Source: Lepas anatifera
Lineage: Eukaryota > Arthropoda > Thecostraca > Lepadidae
Direction: 5' to 3'
Length of the DNA: 64,000 nt
Assembly (NCBI GenBank): GCA_034440635.1
Contig: JAOTON010001931.1
Span: forward strand, 124,001 to 188,000
The first letter of the stretch is position 1; every line of letters begins with the position of its first letter. Both the position numbers and the translations under genes were made by a program. The notes beneath the pieces were generated by a model, which made no database searches, was not told where the DNA came from, and saw only the letters and a program-made list of their open reading frames with translations. Below, piece by piece: positions 1 to 13,160 of the stretch.

Positions 1-894
1 CTCTTATCATTGTTCAGCCCATTGCAAGGAGGCAATAACACATGATACAAGATATATCGTGATACAAGGCAATAACACATGATATGACACATAGGTAGCA
101 CAAGAGATACAATAAAAAGCAAAAACAAAAACAAAATGACATTAATCACACTGGCAGTGAGATTTTCTGCAAACTGAGCCAGATCAAAGATAAAATAGTG
201 TATGAGTCAACAGTGACAAATTGAAGCCATCATAACACAGTACTCCCACATCATGTGACAGTAAGAATCAAGGGCATAGTATCAAAATTAAAATACAGGT
301 CGCATGTACACTGCTGCTTCCAATTGCCATGATAATGTAGCACACCTTCCATCAGTGTGATTTCTTCTGGTGAATTAAGCAAAACACAGTGTGCCACTTC
401 TGTGATCGTTAGCAGTCTATGGCCAGAATCTCAGCTAAATGGGCATAGACTGACAAAAAAAACTATATTTCCCAGCACTAAAGTGTGGTCTGGACTAAAG
501 TGCTGGTGAATAGATAACACTTAAAGGACTGGATGACTCAATTATTGTTCTGATTAGCAATCTAATCCAGATCACTTTTTGGCCATGGAAACTAAGTCAC
601 TATCCCAAAACTGATTTTGCACTAGGACGCTAAGTGTAAAAAAAAATTCATACAGGAAAATATAGTCAATTAACATAAAAGTTAAGATACTCAAAGTCAA
701 TTTAAACTTCCCAAGCCATTATTGATGATTTAGAAAGCATTATCACAATTTCCCTACTGTCATATTTTTAACAAGTTCATGTACACCAAGATTATTTAAT
801 TGTGCTAAAACAGCAGCACTTCAGGAATGAGAAGAAAATTTAGCAAAAATATCACAGAAGTGAGTGCAAAATCCAGCTTGTTTACCTGGGTGTC
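1..894. other. AT-rich stretch without recognisable gene
   Basis: No open frame with recognisable protein similarity, no RNA gene and no clear repeat boundary was found here. Composition is AT-rich and unlike the GC-rich satellite further right. It may be intergenic or intronic sequence of a gene outside the window. Confidence 0.5.
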
Positions 895-902
895 ACTATC
901 CT

Positions 903-1262
903 TCAGCGTGCAAAGTATGGCATTTTCGACGAGATTTCGTTGGTGCGAGTGCCCTGGGAGACAGGAGCAAGTGGTGCAAATTTTATCAACCTGGTGCGAA
1001 TTTGTGAGACTGGTGCAAGGAAGGTGACACTGAAAACCAAACAAATAATGGTTAAATGGTTATAAAGACACAGGAGGGGGCCTTATAAAAGTCCTCAACT
1101 AACTAACTAATAAGAGAGGTAGCATTGCATCGTGTGGGTAGGAATGAATGCGTTTATCCCTAGTATATGGCAGATTGGTGCACATTTTCGGTGGCTGGCG
1201 GTGTGAGAATTTTAGATGGCTGGTGCGACTCGTCTGGCCTGCTGCCATACTTTGCAGACTGG
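903..1262 (+). mobile_element. hAT-type MITE, copy 1 (360 bp)
   Basis: The ends are inverted copies of CAGYSTGCAAAGTATGGCA. The flanks are an 8-bp target duplication, ACTATCCT (895-902) and ACTATCCA (1263-1270), 7 of 8 matching. Length, TIR and 8-bp duplication fit a non-autonomous hAT element. Four more copies lie in this window (20406, 20621, 23651, 47539), all with the same internal CTTATAAAA(A)GTCC motif and no coding capacity. Confidence 0.85.
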
Positions 1263-1270
1263 ACTATCCA

Positions 1271-1932
1271 TCCAACATCCCAGGATTTGGGACACAGTTG
1301 CACAGTAACTGGGTCAGCACAAAACTACACAAAAAAATCGAAGATTAATGTAAAGTTGGGTAAAAATAATTCCTAGCCCCATGGAGATTAGGCACATACT
1401 CCAGGGAACCTACTACCAGCATGATATCAAGATACTACCGAGGCTAAATGGGCTGCGAGAACGGAGAAAAGGGAAATGATGCATGCAGGATACCTTATCT
1501 TTAGGAAGGATGCAGAAATGTTGATGTAGCATCCAAGGCAGGCAGTGAAAGAGAGAAGACACCCACTACCTTTGGAAAGTATAGGTATATAATTTTTAGT
1601 GATTTTTAGACAAACAGTAGCGCCCACAACTCTACCCCCTCACTCACGACGTAGAAAGAAGCCTGAAAAAGAAGCAGATTTCTAATTTCTTTTCCATTTT
1701 AGGCCTTGCTCGGAGAAATGGCAAGCTTTTTTAGAGGCTTAGCTTGATACTGCTCACATACTTTACAGTAGGTAGAAATCTGTGCTTTAACTGGTGTTTA
1801 CAGGCTACTGTTCGACCTAAAACCAATTGAATAATGCAACTGGAACTAATAACGGTAGACAAAACATATCATAATGTACACCTTTAGGGTACAATAATTT
1901 ATTGCCTGACAACTAAACAGTGAAAATGGACA
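1271..1932. other. unannotated AT-rich spacer
   Basis: Nothing supportable was seen between the hAT MITE and the giant foldback element. Its last bases, together with the first base of the following element boundary, form the left copy of the 9-bp target duplication GATAAGAAC (1933-1941). Confidence 0.5.
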
Positions 1933-1941
1933 GATAAGAAC

Positions 1942-3180
1942 GGGACATGCTACTACACTGCCGACTCCAACTGCCAAAACTCAAAATCTGAACCATTGCA
2001 GTAACTGCTTAGCTTTTCGGTATGCTAATAGCTTACTACCTTTTCTACAAATTTGTATCTTTTGGTGAGGTTTCGTTCACTAGAAACTGTTTTATTAGAC
2101 TTTTTGTTAACCGGAAGTAGGGTTGGTTACTGCCAGAACTAGGTGCCAAAACTCAACTCACGAAGGCATGTTGCAATCGCCTAAAAAGCTTTGTGCCGAG
2201 CTAGAAATAACAATTCTTAAAATTTGTACCTTTTCACGATGTTCCTTTCCAGGACAAGTGTAAAATCATAGATTAAAAACCTCACTACTTTTATTACAGC
2301 GGAATACTTTCAGCTGCTCTTGGTCTTCATGCCCGGAACCGAAAGCTGCATACCAGATCAGAAATAACCCAACATTCTTCCCCATATCCCAAGATATCAA
2401 TAATTCCCCATACCAGGAGCAGGGGCGTACTTAAAACGTTGTGAACACAAGAAAGAACGACAGCGCATAGGTGGAATCAGAATTTCCGACGGGGGGCGCC
2501 ATCCGGAACAGGGGGCACCACTTTTGACCTGCAAAACCTATCAGGTGAGCAGAAAATCTTATTGGTGGGTGCTGATTTTCGCAACCGGAGCGGGGATGGG
2601 AAGCGACATTTCAGGGGGCGACATAGACCTTGCATGGGGGGTGCCGAGGGCTGATCGGGGGAGGGCGCGAGACCTCTGTCCCCTGGATTCGCCTATGCGA
2701 CAGAGGCGTGCTAAGACTGCTGGAAAGGGGTGCAGTTGGAAAAGGCGTTCAAAAGAGACTGCTGGTAACGAGATGTATTCTACAGAGGCGTGCTCAGAAG
2801 GTTAGGAAAATGGTACAGTTGGCAAAGGCGTGTCCAGGAGACTGCTAGTAGGAGCATGTAATGCGGACAGGCATGCTCAGAGTGCTAAAAAGAAGATATA
2901 TGGTACAAAAGCGAACTCAGAGTGCTGGAAAAGAGTGCATTGTATGTACAGAGGTGGTCTCGGACTGTTAGGAAGGGGTTGCAAGTGGAAAAGGCGTCTC
3001 CCGAAGACTGCTGGTGGGGGATGATTTATTCGGAGGCGTGTTCAGAATGCTGGGAAGAGGTGCAATTGGCAAAGGCGTGTCCAGATCAGTGGCGTAGCCA
3101 GAGGAGTCGTTGGGGACCACGGACCCCTTTGGCAGATCTTGTGCAACTGGAAAACACGAGCATTGAACTGGAGGGCCCCT
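1942..3180 (+). repeat. left arm (terminal inverted repeat) of the giant foldback
   Basis: This segment reappears in inverse orientation at 15290-17894. Matching landmarks include the terminal GGGACATGC, the stretch around 2040-2110 (right partner 17730-17830), the block at 2380-2440 (right partner 17040-17120), and the CAGTGGCGTAGCC motif at 3094 (right partner ending 15364). Position 2431-2437 reads CTTAAAA and is the uninterrupted counterpart of the TTAA site occupied by a MITE in the right arm. Confidence 0.85.
2690..3090 (+). repeat. ~110-bp degenerate subrepeats in the foldback arm
   Basis: Several diverged tandem units share the core AGGCGTGYTCAGA, a TGCTGGRAA box and GGCAAAGGCGTGTCC. 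The same block is found inverted at 15365-15790. Small open frames across it are repeat artefacts: the translated phrase changes frame from unit to unit. Confidence 0.6.
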
Positions 3181-6100
3181 GAGCTTGGTCGCACGGGACC
3201 CCCGAACTTAGTCTCAAAGGGCCTCCGGGCTTGATATCAGGGGCCCCGGAGCTTAATGTCAAATTGCCCTCCAAACTCGATCTCGGGGACCCTGAGCGTG
3301 GTCTCTGTGGCCCTTGGCTGGTCTCGGGGAGTTCCCCGAGCCTGGTCTCAGGGGTACTCCGGTATCGAGGGCTCTCAAGTATCGAACATTGATCTTGGGG
3401 CCAACTGAGCTTGGTCTCAGGGGGCCCCGAGTTGGTCTCAGGTGCCCCCTGAGCTTTGTTTCAGGAAGCCCCCGAGCTTGGTCTCAGAGGACCCCCAAAA
3501 CTTAGTCTCAGAGGACCGCCAAGCTTAATATCAGTGGCCTGAGCTTGGTCTCAGTGGGCTCCATGAGCGTGGTCTCAGGGGCACCTCGATCATCGGTATC
3601 AAGGGCTCCGGATTATCGAACATTGATATCGGGGGCACCTGAGCGTGGTCTCAGGGGCCCTGAGTGGGTCTCAGGAGCCTGAACATGGTCCCAGGGACCC
3701 CAATTGGGCCTCTGGGATCTTAGTCTTAAGATGTTAAGAAGGTCCGTGAGACCAATCTTAAGATTGGTGTCACGGGCCTTTTGATCTTGGTCTCACCGTC
3801 TTTCGATCTTGGTCTCAGGGAGCCCCCGAGCTTGGTCTCAGGACCCCCCAAGCCTGGTGTCAGGGGACCCCGAACTTAGTTGCAGGGGACCCCCGAGCTT
3901 GGTCTCAGAGGATCCCCAAATTGGTCTCAGAGGACCCCCAAGCTTGGTCTTAGTGGCCTGAGCTTGGTCTCAGTGGGCTCCACGAGCCTAGTCTCAGGGG
4001 ACCCCCGAGCTTTGTTTCAGGAAACCCCTGAACTTGGTCCCAGGGGACCCCCGAGCTTGGTTTCAGTGGCCCGAACTTGGCCTCAGGGGCTCCCCGAGCT
4101 TAGTGTCAGGGGTCCCTCGATCATCGCTATCGAGGGCTCCGGATTATCGAACATTGATCTTGGGGCCCCCTGATCTTGGTCTCAGAAGCCCCCCGAGCTT
4201 GGTCTCAGGGGCCCCCCAGCCTGGTCTCAGGGGACCCCCGAGCTTGTCCTCCGGTGGTCTGAGCTTGTTCTCAGGGGGCTTCACAAGCTTGGTCTCAGGG
4301 GCCCTCGATCATCGATATCAAGGGCTCTGGATTATCGAACATTGATCTCCGGGGCCCTGAGCTTGGTCTCAGCGGGGCCCTGAGTTGGTCTCAGGGGCCC
4401 CGAGCTTGGTCTCAGGGGTCCCGAGCTTGGTCTCAGGGGTCCCAAACTTGGTCCCACGGGCCTTTTGATCTTGGTCTCACGGTCTTTCGGTCTTGGTATC
4501 AGTGGTTCCCCGAGCTTGGTCTCAGGTCCCCCGAGCTTGGTCTCAGGTCCCCGAGCTTGGTCTCAGAGGACCCCCAAAACTTAGTCTCAGAGGACCGCCA
4601 AGCTTGGTGTCAGTGGCCTGAGCTTGGTCTCAGTGGGCTCCACGAGCGTGGTCTCAGGGGCACCTCTATCATCGGTATCAAGGGCTCCGGATTATCGAAC
4701 ATTGATATCGGGGGCCCCTGAGCGTGGTTTCAGGAGTCCTGAGTTGGTCTCAGGGGCCTGAAAATGGTCCGGACCCCAATTGAGGGCCCCGGGATCTTAG
4801 TCTTAAGATATTAAGAAGGTCCGTGGGACCAATCTTAAGCTTGGTCCCACGGGCCTTTTGTTCTTTGTCTCACGGTCTTTCAGTCTTGGTCTCAGGGAGC
4901 CCCCGGGCTTGGTCTCAGGGCCCCCAAGCTTGGTGTCAGGGGACCCCGAACTTAGTTGCAGGGGACCCCCGAGCTTGGTCTCAGAGGATCCCCAAACTTA
5001 GTCTCAGAGGACCAACAAGCTTGGTCTTAGTGGCCTGAGCTTGGTCTCAGTGGGCTCCACGAGCTTGGTCTCAGGGGCACCTCGATCATCGGTATCAAGG
5101 GCTCCGGATTATCGAGCATTGATCTCGGGGGCCCTAACCTTGGTCTCAGGGGGCCCTGAGTTGTTCTCAGGGGCCCCGGCTTGGTCTCAGGGCCCCAAAC
5201 ACTTGGTCCCATGGGCCTTTCGATATTGGTCTCAAGCACCTTTCGGTCTTGGTTTCAGGAGGAATTTGAGCTTGGTCTCAGGGGCCCACGAGCCTGGTCT
5301 CTGGGGACCCCGAGCTTGTCCTCAATGGCCTGGGCTTGGTCTCAAAGGGCTCCACAAGCTTGGTCTCAGGGGCCCTTGATCATCGATATCAAGGGCTCCG
5401 GATTATCAAACATTGATATCGGGGCCCCCTGAGCCTGGTCTCAGGCGCCCGAGTTAGTCTCAGGCGCCCGAGCTTGGTCTCAGGGGCCCCGAGTTGGTTT
5501 CAGGGGCCCGAGCTTGGTCTCAGGGCCCCAAACTTGGTCCCACGGGCCTTTCGATCTTGGTCTCAGGGGCCCCTGAGCTTGGTCTCAGGGGCCTCAAGTT
5601 GATTTCAGGGGCCCGAGCTTGGTCCCACGGGCCTTTTGATCTTGGTCCCACGAGCCTTTCGATCTTGGTCTCACGGGCCTTTCGATTTTGGTCTCAGGGG
5701 GCCCCGAGCTTGGTCTCAGGGGAACCTTTAGGCTTAGTCTCAGTGTGCTCCACGAGCATGGTCTCAGGGGCCCTTGATCATCGATATCAAGGGCTCCGTA
5801 TTATCGAACATTGATCTCGGGGGCCCTGACCTTGGTCTCAGGGGGTCCTGAGTTGGTCTCAGGGGCCCCGAGCTTGGTCCCACGGGTCTTTTGATCTTGG
5901 TCCCATGGGCCTTTCGATCTTGGTCTCACGGGCGTTTTGGTCTTGGTCTCATGGGCTCCCGAGCTTGGTCTCAGGGGGGCCCAGAGCTTGGTCTCAGGGT
6001 CCCCCTCGAGCTTGGTCTCAGAGATTCCGAGCTGGTCTCAGGGGCCGAGCTTGACCTCGGGGCCCCAAACCTGGTCCCACGGGCCTTTTGATCCTGGTCC

Positions 6101-7490
6101 CATGGGCCTTTCGATATTGGTCTCACGGGCCTTTATGTCTTGGTCTCATGGGCTCCCGAGCTTGGTCTCAGGGGCCCTCCGAGATTCATCACAGGGGTTC
6201 CCCGAACTTGTTGTCAGGGATCCTCCGAACTTGGTTTCAGGGCCCTTCCCCCGGGCTTTGTCTCAGGGGCCCCGAGCTTGGTCCTCCGAGCATCGGTAGC
6301 AATGGCACTGGAGTGCCGAACATTGATCTCAAGGGGGGGCAATATTGATATCGGAGTACCCCCAACTATCGATATCGATGGCCTCACGAGTAAGGAACGC
6401 GCATTGGCCTCACAGAATGTTGTGTTTGGTCTCAGAAGCCCCAGGCTTCAGGGGCCCCCAAGCATCGGTATCGAGGGGCTCCAGAGTACATAACATCAGT
6501 CTCGAGGGGCTCCGAATATTTATCTGGGGAGCCCCCGAACATCGGTGTCGAGTTACTCCTGAGGTAAGCGCGAGCACGACCCTAAGGGTGTCCCCGAGCC
6601 TGATCTAAGTGGGACCCTGAGCTTGGTCTTAGGAGCCCCCGTGCATTACTATCAAGGGCCTCAGTAGTATTGGTCTCGGTGGGGGGGGGCAAGCAATGAT
6701 TTCAGGGGTATTCAAATGTTGATCCCGGAGGGCCCTCAAATATATGGATGCAGTGACATAGCCAAGGGGTCCTAGGAGTCTGCGGACCCCCTTGGGCTAA
6801 TTTGAGCCACTGCAAATGATTCTCTGATCACTGTGCCCCCTGAGTCAGTCTCAGGGGACCCTGAAGATTCGTTCTCAGGGCGTCTCGAGTCGGCTTTAGG
6901 GCCCCCGCCCTGAGAGTCGGTCTCAAGGCCCCCGAAAGTAGATTTCAGAGGGCCCCTGAGAGTTGGTCTCAGGGGGCCCGGAGTGTCGGTCTCAGTGGGC
7001 CCTGAGAGTCGGTATCAGTGGGGGCCGAGCTAGTCCCAGAGGCCCCAGAGAATGGTTCTCAGGGCCCGCGAAAGTCTATTTCAGCGAGTCTCCTGAGAGT
7101 CAGTCTCTAAGAACTTCAAAATTCGGTCAAGGGGACCCCGAGAGTCAGTTTAAGGGGACTTCTGAGATTTGGTCCCAGGGGTCCCTCCCCACGAGTGTCG
7201 GTCTCAGGGGGGCCCATAGTCTCACGGGCGTCTCTCTCAGGAGTAAATATTTACTTTCAGGTGGCCCCGAGATTAATCTGAGGGCCCGAGAGATAGTCTC
7301 ACTTGATGCGCAGAGTACTGGTCTCAGGGGGCCCCCAGGGACAATACTGGAAGCCCTTGAGACTTATCCTCAGGCTGTGCCCCCATTTTTGTATAAGGGG
7401 CCCCGAGAGCAGATCTCAGGGAGCACCCAAAAGTTAGTCTCAGATTGCTTCCGAGAGTCAGTCTCAGCGACATCCGGAAGTTAGTCTTGG
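3181..7490 (+). repeat. 22-bp GGTCTC satellite, plus orientation
   Basis: The core GAGCTTGGTCTCAGGGG recurs about every 22 bp, with G/C-run length variation. A second module, GGTATCAAGGGCTCCGG followed by ATTATCGAACATTGAT, recurs every few hundred bases (3595, 4127, 4310, 4672, 5092, 5383, 5780), giving an irregular higher-order repeat. Because 22 is not a multiple of 3 and the unit lacks stops, open frames appear in all phases; I do not regard them as genes. The 6270-7490 part has a direct homologue at 9735-10970. Confidence 0.9.
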
Positions 7491-7494
7491 GGTT

Positions 7495-8476
7495 CAGAAA
7501 CCTCTGAGACCAGGCCCGTGGAGCCCCCTGAGACCAAACTCGGGGGCTCTGAGACCAAGCTCGGGGAACCCCTGATACCAAGACCGAAAGGCCGTGAGAC
7601 CAAGATCGAAAAGCCCGTGGGACCAAGATCAAAAGTTCCCGGGGCACCAAGTTTGAAGCCCCTGAGACCAAGCTCAGGGCCCCTGAGACCAAGCTCAGGG
7701 CCCCTGAGACCAAGCTCGGGGCCCCTGAGACCAAGCTCAGGGGCTCCCGAAATCAATGTTCGATAATTCGGAGACCTTGATACCGATATTTGAGGTGCCT
7801 CTGAGACCATGCTCGTGGAGCACACTGAGGCCAAGCTCAGGCCACTGAGCCCAAGCTTGGGGGTCCTCTGAGACCAAGCTCGCGGGTCCCCTGAGACTAA
7901 TTTCGGGGGCCCTGAGACCAAGCTTGGGGAACCCCTGATACCAAGACCGAAGGACCGTGAGACCAAGATCGAAAAGCCCGTGGGACCAAGATCAAAAGTG
8001 CCCAGGGCACCACGTTTGAAGCCCCTGAGACCAAGCTCGGGGCCCCTGAGACCAAGCTCAGGGGCTCCCGATACCAATATTCAATAATCCGGAGACCTTG
8101 ATACCAATGATCGAGGTGCCCCTGAGACCATGCTCGTGGAGCACACTGAGACCAAGCTCAGGCCACTGAGACCAAGCTTGGGGGTCCTCTGAGACCAAGC
8201 TCATGGGCCCCCTGAGACCAAGATGGAAAGGCCCGTGAGACCAAGATCGAAAGGCCCGTGGGAACAAGATCAAAAGGACCGTGGGACCAAGTTTGGGGCC
8301 CTGAGACCAAGCTCGGGCCCCTGAGACCAACCGCAGCCCCTGCGACCAAACTCAGGGGCCCCCTGAGACCAAGCTCGAAGGGGGCCCTGAGACCAAGCTC
8401 TGAACCCCCTTGAGATCAAGCTCAGGATCCCATGAGACCAAGGCCAAAAGGCCCGTGAGACCAAGATCGAAAGGCC
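7495..8476 (-). repeat. 22-bp GGTCTC satellite, minus orientation (first block)
   Basis: The satellite turns over at about 7490-7500, so the core reads GAGACCAAGCTCRGGGG on the plus strand. This point is the axis of the giant palindrome. The block continues directly at 13161 once the 4.7-kb insertion at 8485-13152 is removed. Confidence 0.85.
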
Positions 8477-8539
8477 CATGGGACCAGTGGCGTAGCCAAG
8501 GGGGGGTCCTTGGGGTCCGCGGACCCCCCTTGGGCTGAC

Positions 8540-11500
8540 CTTATGCACTGGAAAACACGAGGATTGGTCTCAGGGGCCCCCTTGAGCTTGGTCTCAGGGG
8601 CCCCCAAGCTTGGTCTTACGGGCCCCCTGATCTTGGTCTCAGGGGGCCCCCGAGCTCGGTCTCAGGGGCCCCCGAGCTTGGTCTCAGGGGGCCCCCGAGC
8701 TTGGTCTCACGGGCTTTCCGAGCTTGGTCTCAGGGGCCCCTGATCATCGGTATTGAGGACTCCAGAGTATCGAAAATTGATCTCGGGGGCCCTGAGCTTG
8801 GTCTCAGGGGGCCCCGAGCTTTGCCTCAGGGGCCTCCCGAGCTTGGTCTCAAGGGACCTCCGAACTTGGTCTCAGGGGCCCCTGATCATCGGTATCGAAA
8901 CTCTAGGTAACCAGACATTGATCTCGGGGGCCCCCAAGCTTGGTCTTACAGGGCCCCCTGATCTTGGTCTCAGGGGCCCCCCGAGCTCGGTCTCAGGGGC
9001 CCCCGAGCTTGGTCTCAGGGGGCCCCCGAGCTTGGTCTCACGGGCTTTCCGAGCTTGGTCTCAGGGGCCCCCGATCATCGGTATTGAGGACTCCAGAGTA
9101 TCGAAAATTGATCTCGGGGGCCCTGAGCTTGGTCTCAGGGGGCCCCTGAGCTTTGCCTCAGGGGCCTCCCGAGCTTGGTCTCAAGGGACCTCCGAACTTG
9201 GTCTCAGGGGCCCCTGATCATCGGTATCGAAACTCTAGGTAACCAGACATTGATCTCGGGGGCCCCTGAGCTTGGTCTCAGGGGGCCCCGAGCTCGGTCT
9301 CAGGGGGCCCCGAGCTTGGTCTCAGGGCCCCTGAGCTTGGTCTCAAGGGACCTCCGAACTTGGTCTCAGGGGCTTTCCGAGCCTGGTCTCAGGGGCCCCC
9401 GATCATCGGTATCGAGGGCTCCAGAGTACCAAACATGGATCTCGGGGGCCCCTGAGCTCGGTCTCAGGGGCCCCTGAGCTTAATCTCACGGGATTTTCGA
9501 TCTTGGTCTCAGAGGCCCCCCGAGCTTGGTGTCACGAGGCCCTCTGAGTTTGGTACCAGGGGACCCCCGAGCCTGGTCTCAGGCCCCCCGAGTTTGGTCT
9601 CAGGGGGCTCCTCGAGCTTGGTCTCAGGTCCCCCAAGCTTGGTCTCAGGGCCCCCAAGGTTTGCATCAGGGGGCCCGAGCTTGGTCTCACGGGCCTTCCG
9701 AGCTTGGTCTCAGGGGGCCCCAGAGCTGGTCGCAGGGATCCCCCGAGCATTGGTATCGATGGCTCCGGAGCAGCGAACATTAATCTCGGGAAGGGGGGGG
9801 GGACAATATTGATCTCGGGGTGTCCCCCGGCTATCGATATCGAGGGGACTTATGAGCGAGGCCCGAGAATTAGCCCCATGGGACCCAGAGTTTGGTCTCA
9901 GGGGCCGAGGCTTGGGCTCAGGGTCCCCGAGCATTGGTATCGAGGGGCTCCAGAGTACCGAGCATTAGTCTCGGGGGCCTTCGAGTGTTGATCTGCTCCC
10001 CCCCAAACAACGGTGTCGAGTTACTCCTGAGAAAAGCGCAAGCATAGGCCTAAGGGTGCCCCCGAACCTGATCTAAGTGGAACCCCGAGCTTGGTCTTAG
10101 GAGCCCCGTGCATCAGTATCCAGGGGCTCTGGAGTATTGGTATCGGGGGGGTGAAGCAATGATTTCAGGGGCCTCCAAGTGCTGATCTCGGCGGGCCCCC
10201 GAATGTGTGGATGCAGTGGCGTAGCTAAGGGGTTCTAGGAGTCCGAGGACCCCCCTTTGGGCCAATCTAAACCACTGCAAAGCATTCTCTGATCACGGGG
10301 CCCCCAGAATCAGTCTCAGAAGCACCTGAAGATTCGTTCTCAGGGCGTCCCGAGTCGGCCTCAGGGCCCCGCCCTGAGGGTCAGTCTCAAGACCCCCAAA
10401 AGTAGATTACAGGGGGTCCCTGAGAGTTAGTCTCAGGGGATTCCGAAAGTCGGTCTCAGGGGCCCCGAGAGTCGGTCTCAGGGGGTCGAGCTCGTCCCAG
10501 GGTCCCCAGAGAGTGGTTCTCAGGGCCCCGCGACAGACTATTTCAGGGGGCTCCATGAGAGTCAGTCTCAGAGAACCCCAAGGGTCGGTCAAGGGGACCC
10601 TGAGAGTCAGTCTTAGAGGACTCCCGATATTCGGTCCCATAGTCTTACGGGCGTCTCTCTCAGGAGTCAATATTTACTTTCAGGTGGCTCCGAGAATTAA
10701 TCTAGGGGTCCGAGAGCTAGTCTCATTTGATCCGCAGAGTGCTGATCTCAGGAGGCCCCTGAGGGGTAATCTTGGGAACCCTCGAGATTTAGCCTGAGGC
10801 TGTGCCCCCCCCTAGTTGTTGCATAAGAGGCCCCGAGAGTCAATTTCAGGGCGCACCTAAAAGTTAGTCTCAGAGTGCTCCCGGGAGCTAGTCTCCGGTT
10901 CGTCCAAGAGCTAATTTTGGGGCTTTGAGAATAATTCTCAGAGGTGCTCCCGAATTTTGGTCTCACGGCTCCGAGTTAGCCTTAGACCTCTGAGGGCTAA
11001 TCTGGGCTTCCGAGAGGCAGTGTCGGGAGTGCCGTGCCAAATACTCAGTTTCAGGGGTGGTTCCACGCCTCCCTCATCGAGTGTTAGTCTCGGGGGCGAC
11101 CCAGGGTAGTCTCAGAGGGCTGTCGGAAGTCATTCCCAGCCCCCCGCCTCACCCCAGAGACAGCCTCAGGGGATCCCCAAGAGCTAATCTGGATGGCCCC
11201 GAGTGTCAGTCTCAGCCCCCTCCCCCAGAGCAAATCTGGGGGGGGCCCGATAAATAGGCCCAGATGTGCTGCCGATAACTAATCTAGGGAGCCCCGAGAG
11301 ATTCTCAGGAGTCCCCAATTTTGGTCAAGAGGCGCCGTGAATCAGTATCAGAGACTCCCTGAAATCTAATCGGGAGAGGGGCCGGAAATTAACCTTGTGA
11401 GTAGCGCCAAGTGTTGGTCTTGACGGCCCCAGAGCTAGTCTCAGGTCCCCCAAGAACTGATCTCGGAAGCCCGAGTTATATTCAGGGGACCTTTCAGTTC

Positions 11501-11850
11501 TAGTGTAAGGAGGGCCAGAGAGCTAATCTCAGAGATCCGACAATTAGTCTCACGAGGTCTCCAGGAGTTAGTCTCAGGGGTTCCCAGAAGCTGCCCTCAA
11601 GTGTCCCCAAAAGCTAGTCTCAGCGAGCATTCCTCTCCTTCCTCCCCCAAGTTATCCTCAGGGCCTCACGAGAGTAAGTTCCAGGGAGTCCCAGTAGGTA
11701 GTCTCATGGTACCCCCAAATACTGGTTTTTTTGCGGGAAAAGTGTTGTTTTCGGGGGTCCCAGATACTGGTTTCTGCGCCGTGTCAAGTGCTAGGCCCCT
11801 GGAGATCTCTGCTCGACCCAGGAGTCAGGGGGGCGGGGGCGGTGGGTGAT
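8540..11850 (+). repeat. 22-bp GGTCTC satellite inside the hAT-like element
   Basis: This is the same GAGCTTGGTCTCAGGGG repeat in plus orientation. It contains a recent internal tandem duplication with a period of about 331 bp (for example TATTGAGGACTCCAGAG at 8751 and 9082). From about 9735 to 10970 it parallels 6270-7490, including an internal CAGTGGCGTAGC motif near 10215. It decays into a more diverged form after about 10970. Confidence 0.85.
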
Positions 11851-11859
11851 GGTCCTGGA

Positions 11860-13060
11860 TGGCTTAACACTGGCATAGCAATACAAGCCCTGTACAAAGC
11901 CTATCAGAGACCTAAAGTCCAAGGAAGTACTCACCTCCCCAAGCCCCCGGGATCTCCAACCAATGGCTAGGGAGGAGTAAGTGAGCGGTTTCATCAGTAG
12001 GACTGTCCATGGAATAGGTTTTATATAGCATCTGGGGCACACTCATATATCCTTTTTATTGAGCGTCCTTTTTCCTTTCCGTTTCTTTTAGATTTTAGAA
12101 TACAGTCCAGAGATATTGCTTGAGATCCTAGGCTCAAAGAAGATTTAGAAAATCATATGCCCCTGAAAAATTTATATATTCCCATTGCGTACCAAAAAAG
12201 GCAAATTGAAACATATTGATGAGGCACCATTCCTGAAGGAAAGGCAAAAATTAATCTAATTTTAGCATCCATAATAGCAAATCGAACAGGGAATTTGGAA
12301 CTTCAGCTGGTTTTTCAATCTATTAGCTTAGTCCCAAGAACTACCGTCCTAAATATTCTGAAATAAACAACTTTCAAATATTTTCGTAGGAAACCAGAAA
12401 AACAAGGAGAATGACACACATTGATGAGCGTAATCCCAAAAAGAAAAATAGGTATGCAAGGTTTAAAATAACAATGACAGAGTAATCCAAGGCGATAGTT
12501 ATCTCAGGGGCCTATTGTTTTGGTAATTTGCTCATTTACAACATAGCAAGGGTAAGAAAGTAATTCTGGTGAATTCATCAGGATCTTTCCGCGGAATAGA
12601 CGGTATATGACGTCCGGAATACACCACCATCAACCATATCTCTTGTATTTTTATTCATTTTTTCCATTTCTTTGGAAACTTTCTGATTAAAGAGTTCATT
12701 AATTCGACACCCGGATAAAATTGGTAATCATTTTCCGTAGAAGACCATTTATTCGTATTAAAAACGACTGACCTTCAATGACTTCATAGCTGATTACCAG
12801 AGTGAATTGAGGTAAAGTCAGGTTTAACATCATGCACGCAGCAGCATTTGATCCCGATATGTGCCATAAAACTGTTATTATAGCCACGCTGTCATATAGG
12901 TATGGGCCAGCCTTAATATTTGGTGACCTAAACTTACCAACACTTGGTCGGATCGAGAAAAATCAAACTATAAACAAAATAATAACAAACACTTAAAAAT
13001 GGATAGAAAAATTTCCGTCGTGTAAATGTTATAATGCCAAAATATTATACGACACATATA
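11860..13060. other. AT-rich spacer of the hAT-like element
   Basis: This is non-satellite DNA between the decayed array and the right terminus. No protein similarity was recognised. Weak direct similarity between about 11970-12110 and 12550-12690 suggests an old duplication. Confidence 0.45.
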
Positions 13061-13160
13061 GGAGATGGGCCCCGACTACTAAGGGGCCCCCGGCCTGGGG
13101 GCCCCCGACGGTAGTGGGACCCCCCCTTGGCCAAATCCTGGCTACGCCACTGCATGGGAC

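Larger units (their letters stand above)
8485..13152 (+). mobile_element. hAT-like satellite-bearing transposon (4.67 kb) inserted in the satellite
   Basis: The termini are CAGTGGCGTAGCC (8485) and GGCTACGCCACTG (ending 13152). Both sides carry the perfect 8-bp direct duplication CATGGGAC (8477-8484 and 13153-13160), which fits hAT-type insertion. The interior is plus-orientation satellite (8540-11850) and a non-satellite spacer (11860-13060). No transposase was seen. Its insertion into a minus-orientation array explains the orientation flips along the region. Confidence 0.85.

Noticed and set aside
3880..9783. Many SLVSGAPELGLRGP-type proteins on both strands
   Set aside because: These are translations of the 22-bp GGTCTC satellite in all phases, with no conserved start, splice pattern or domain.
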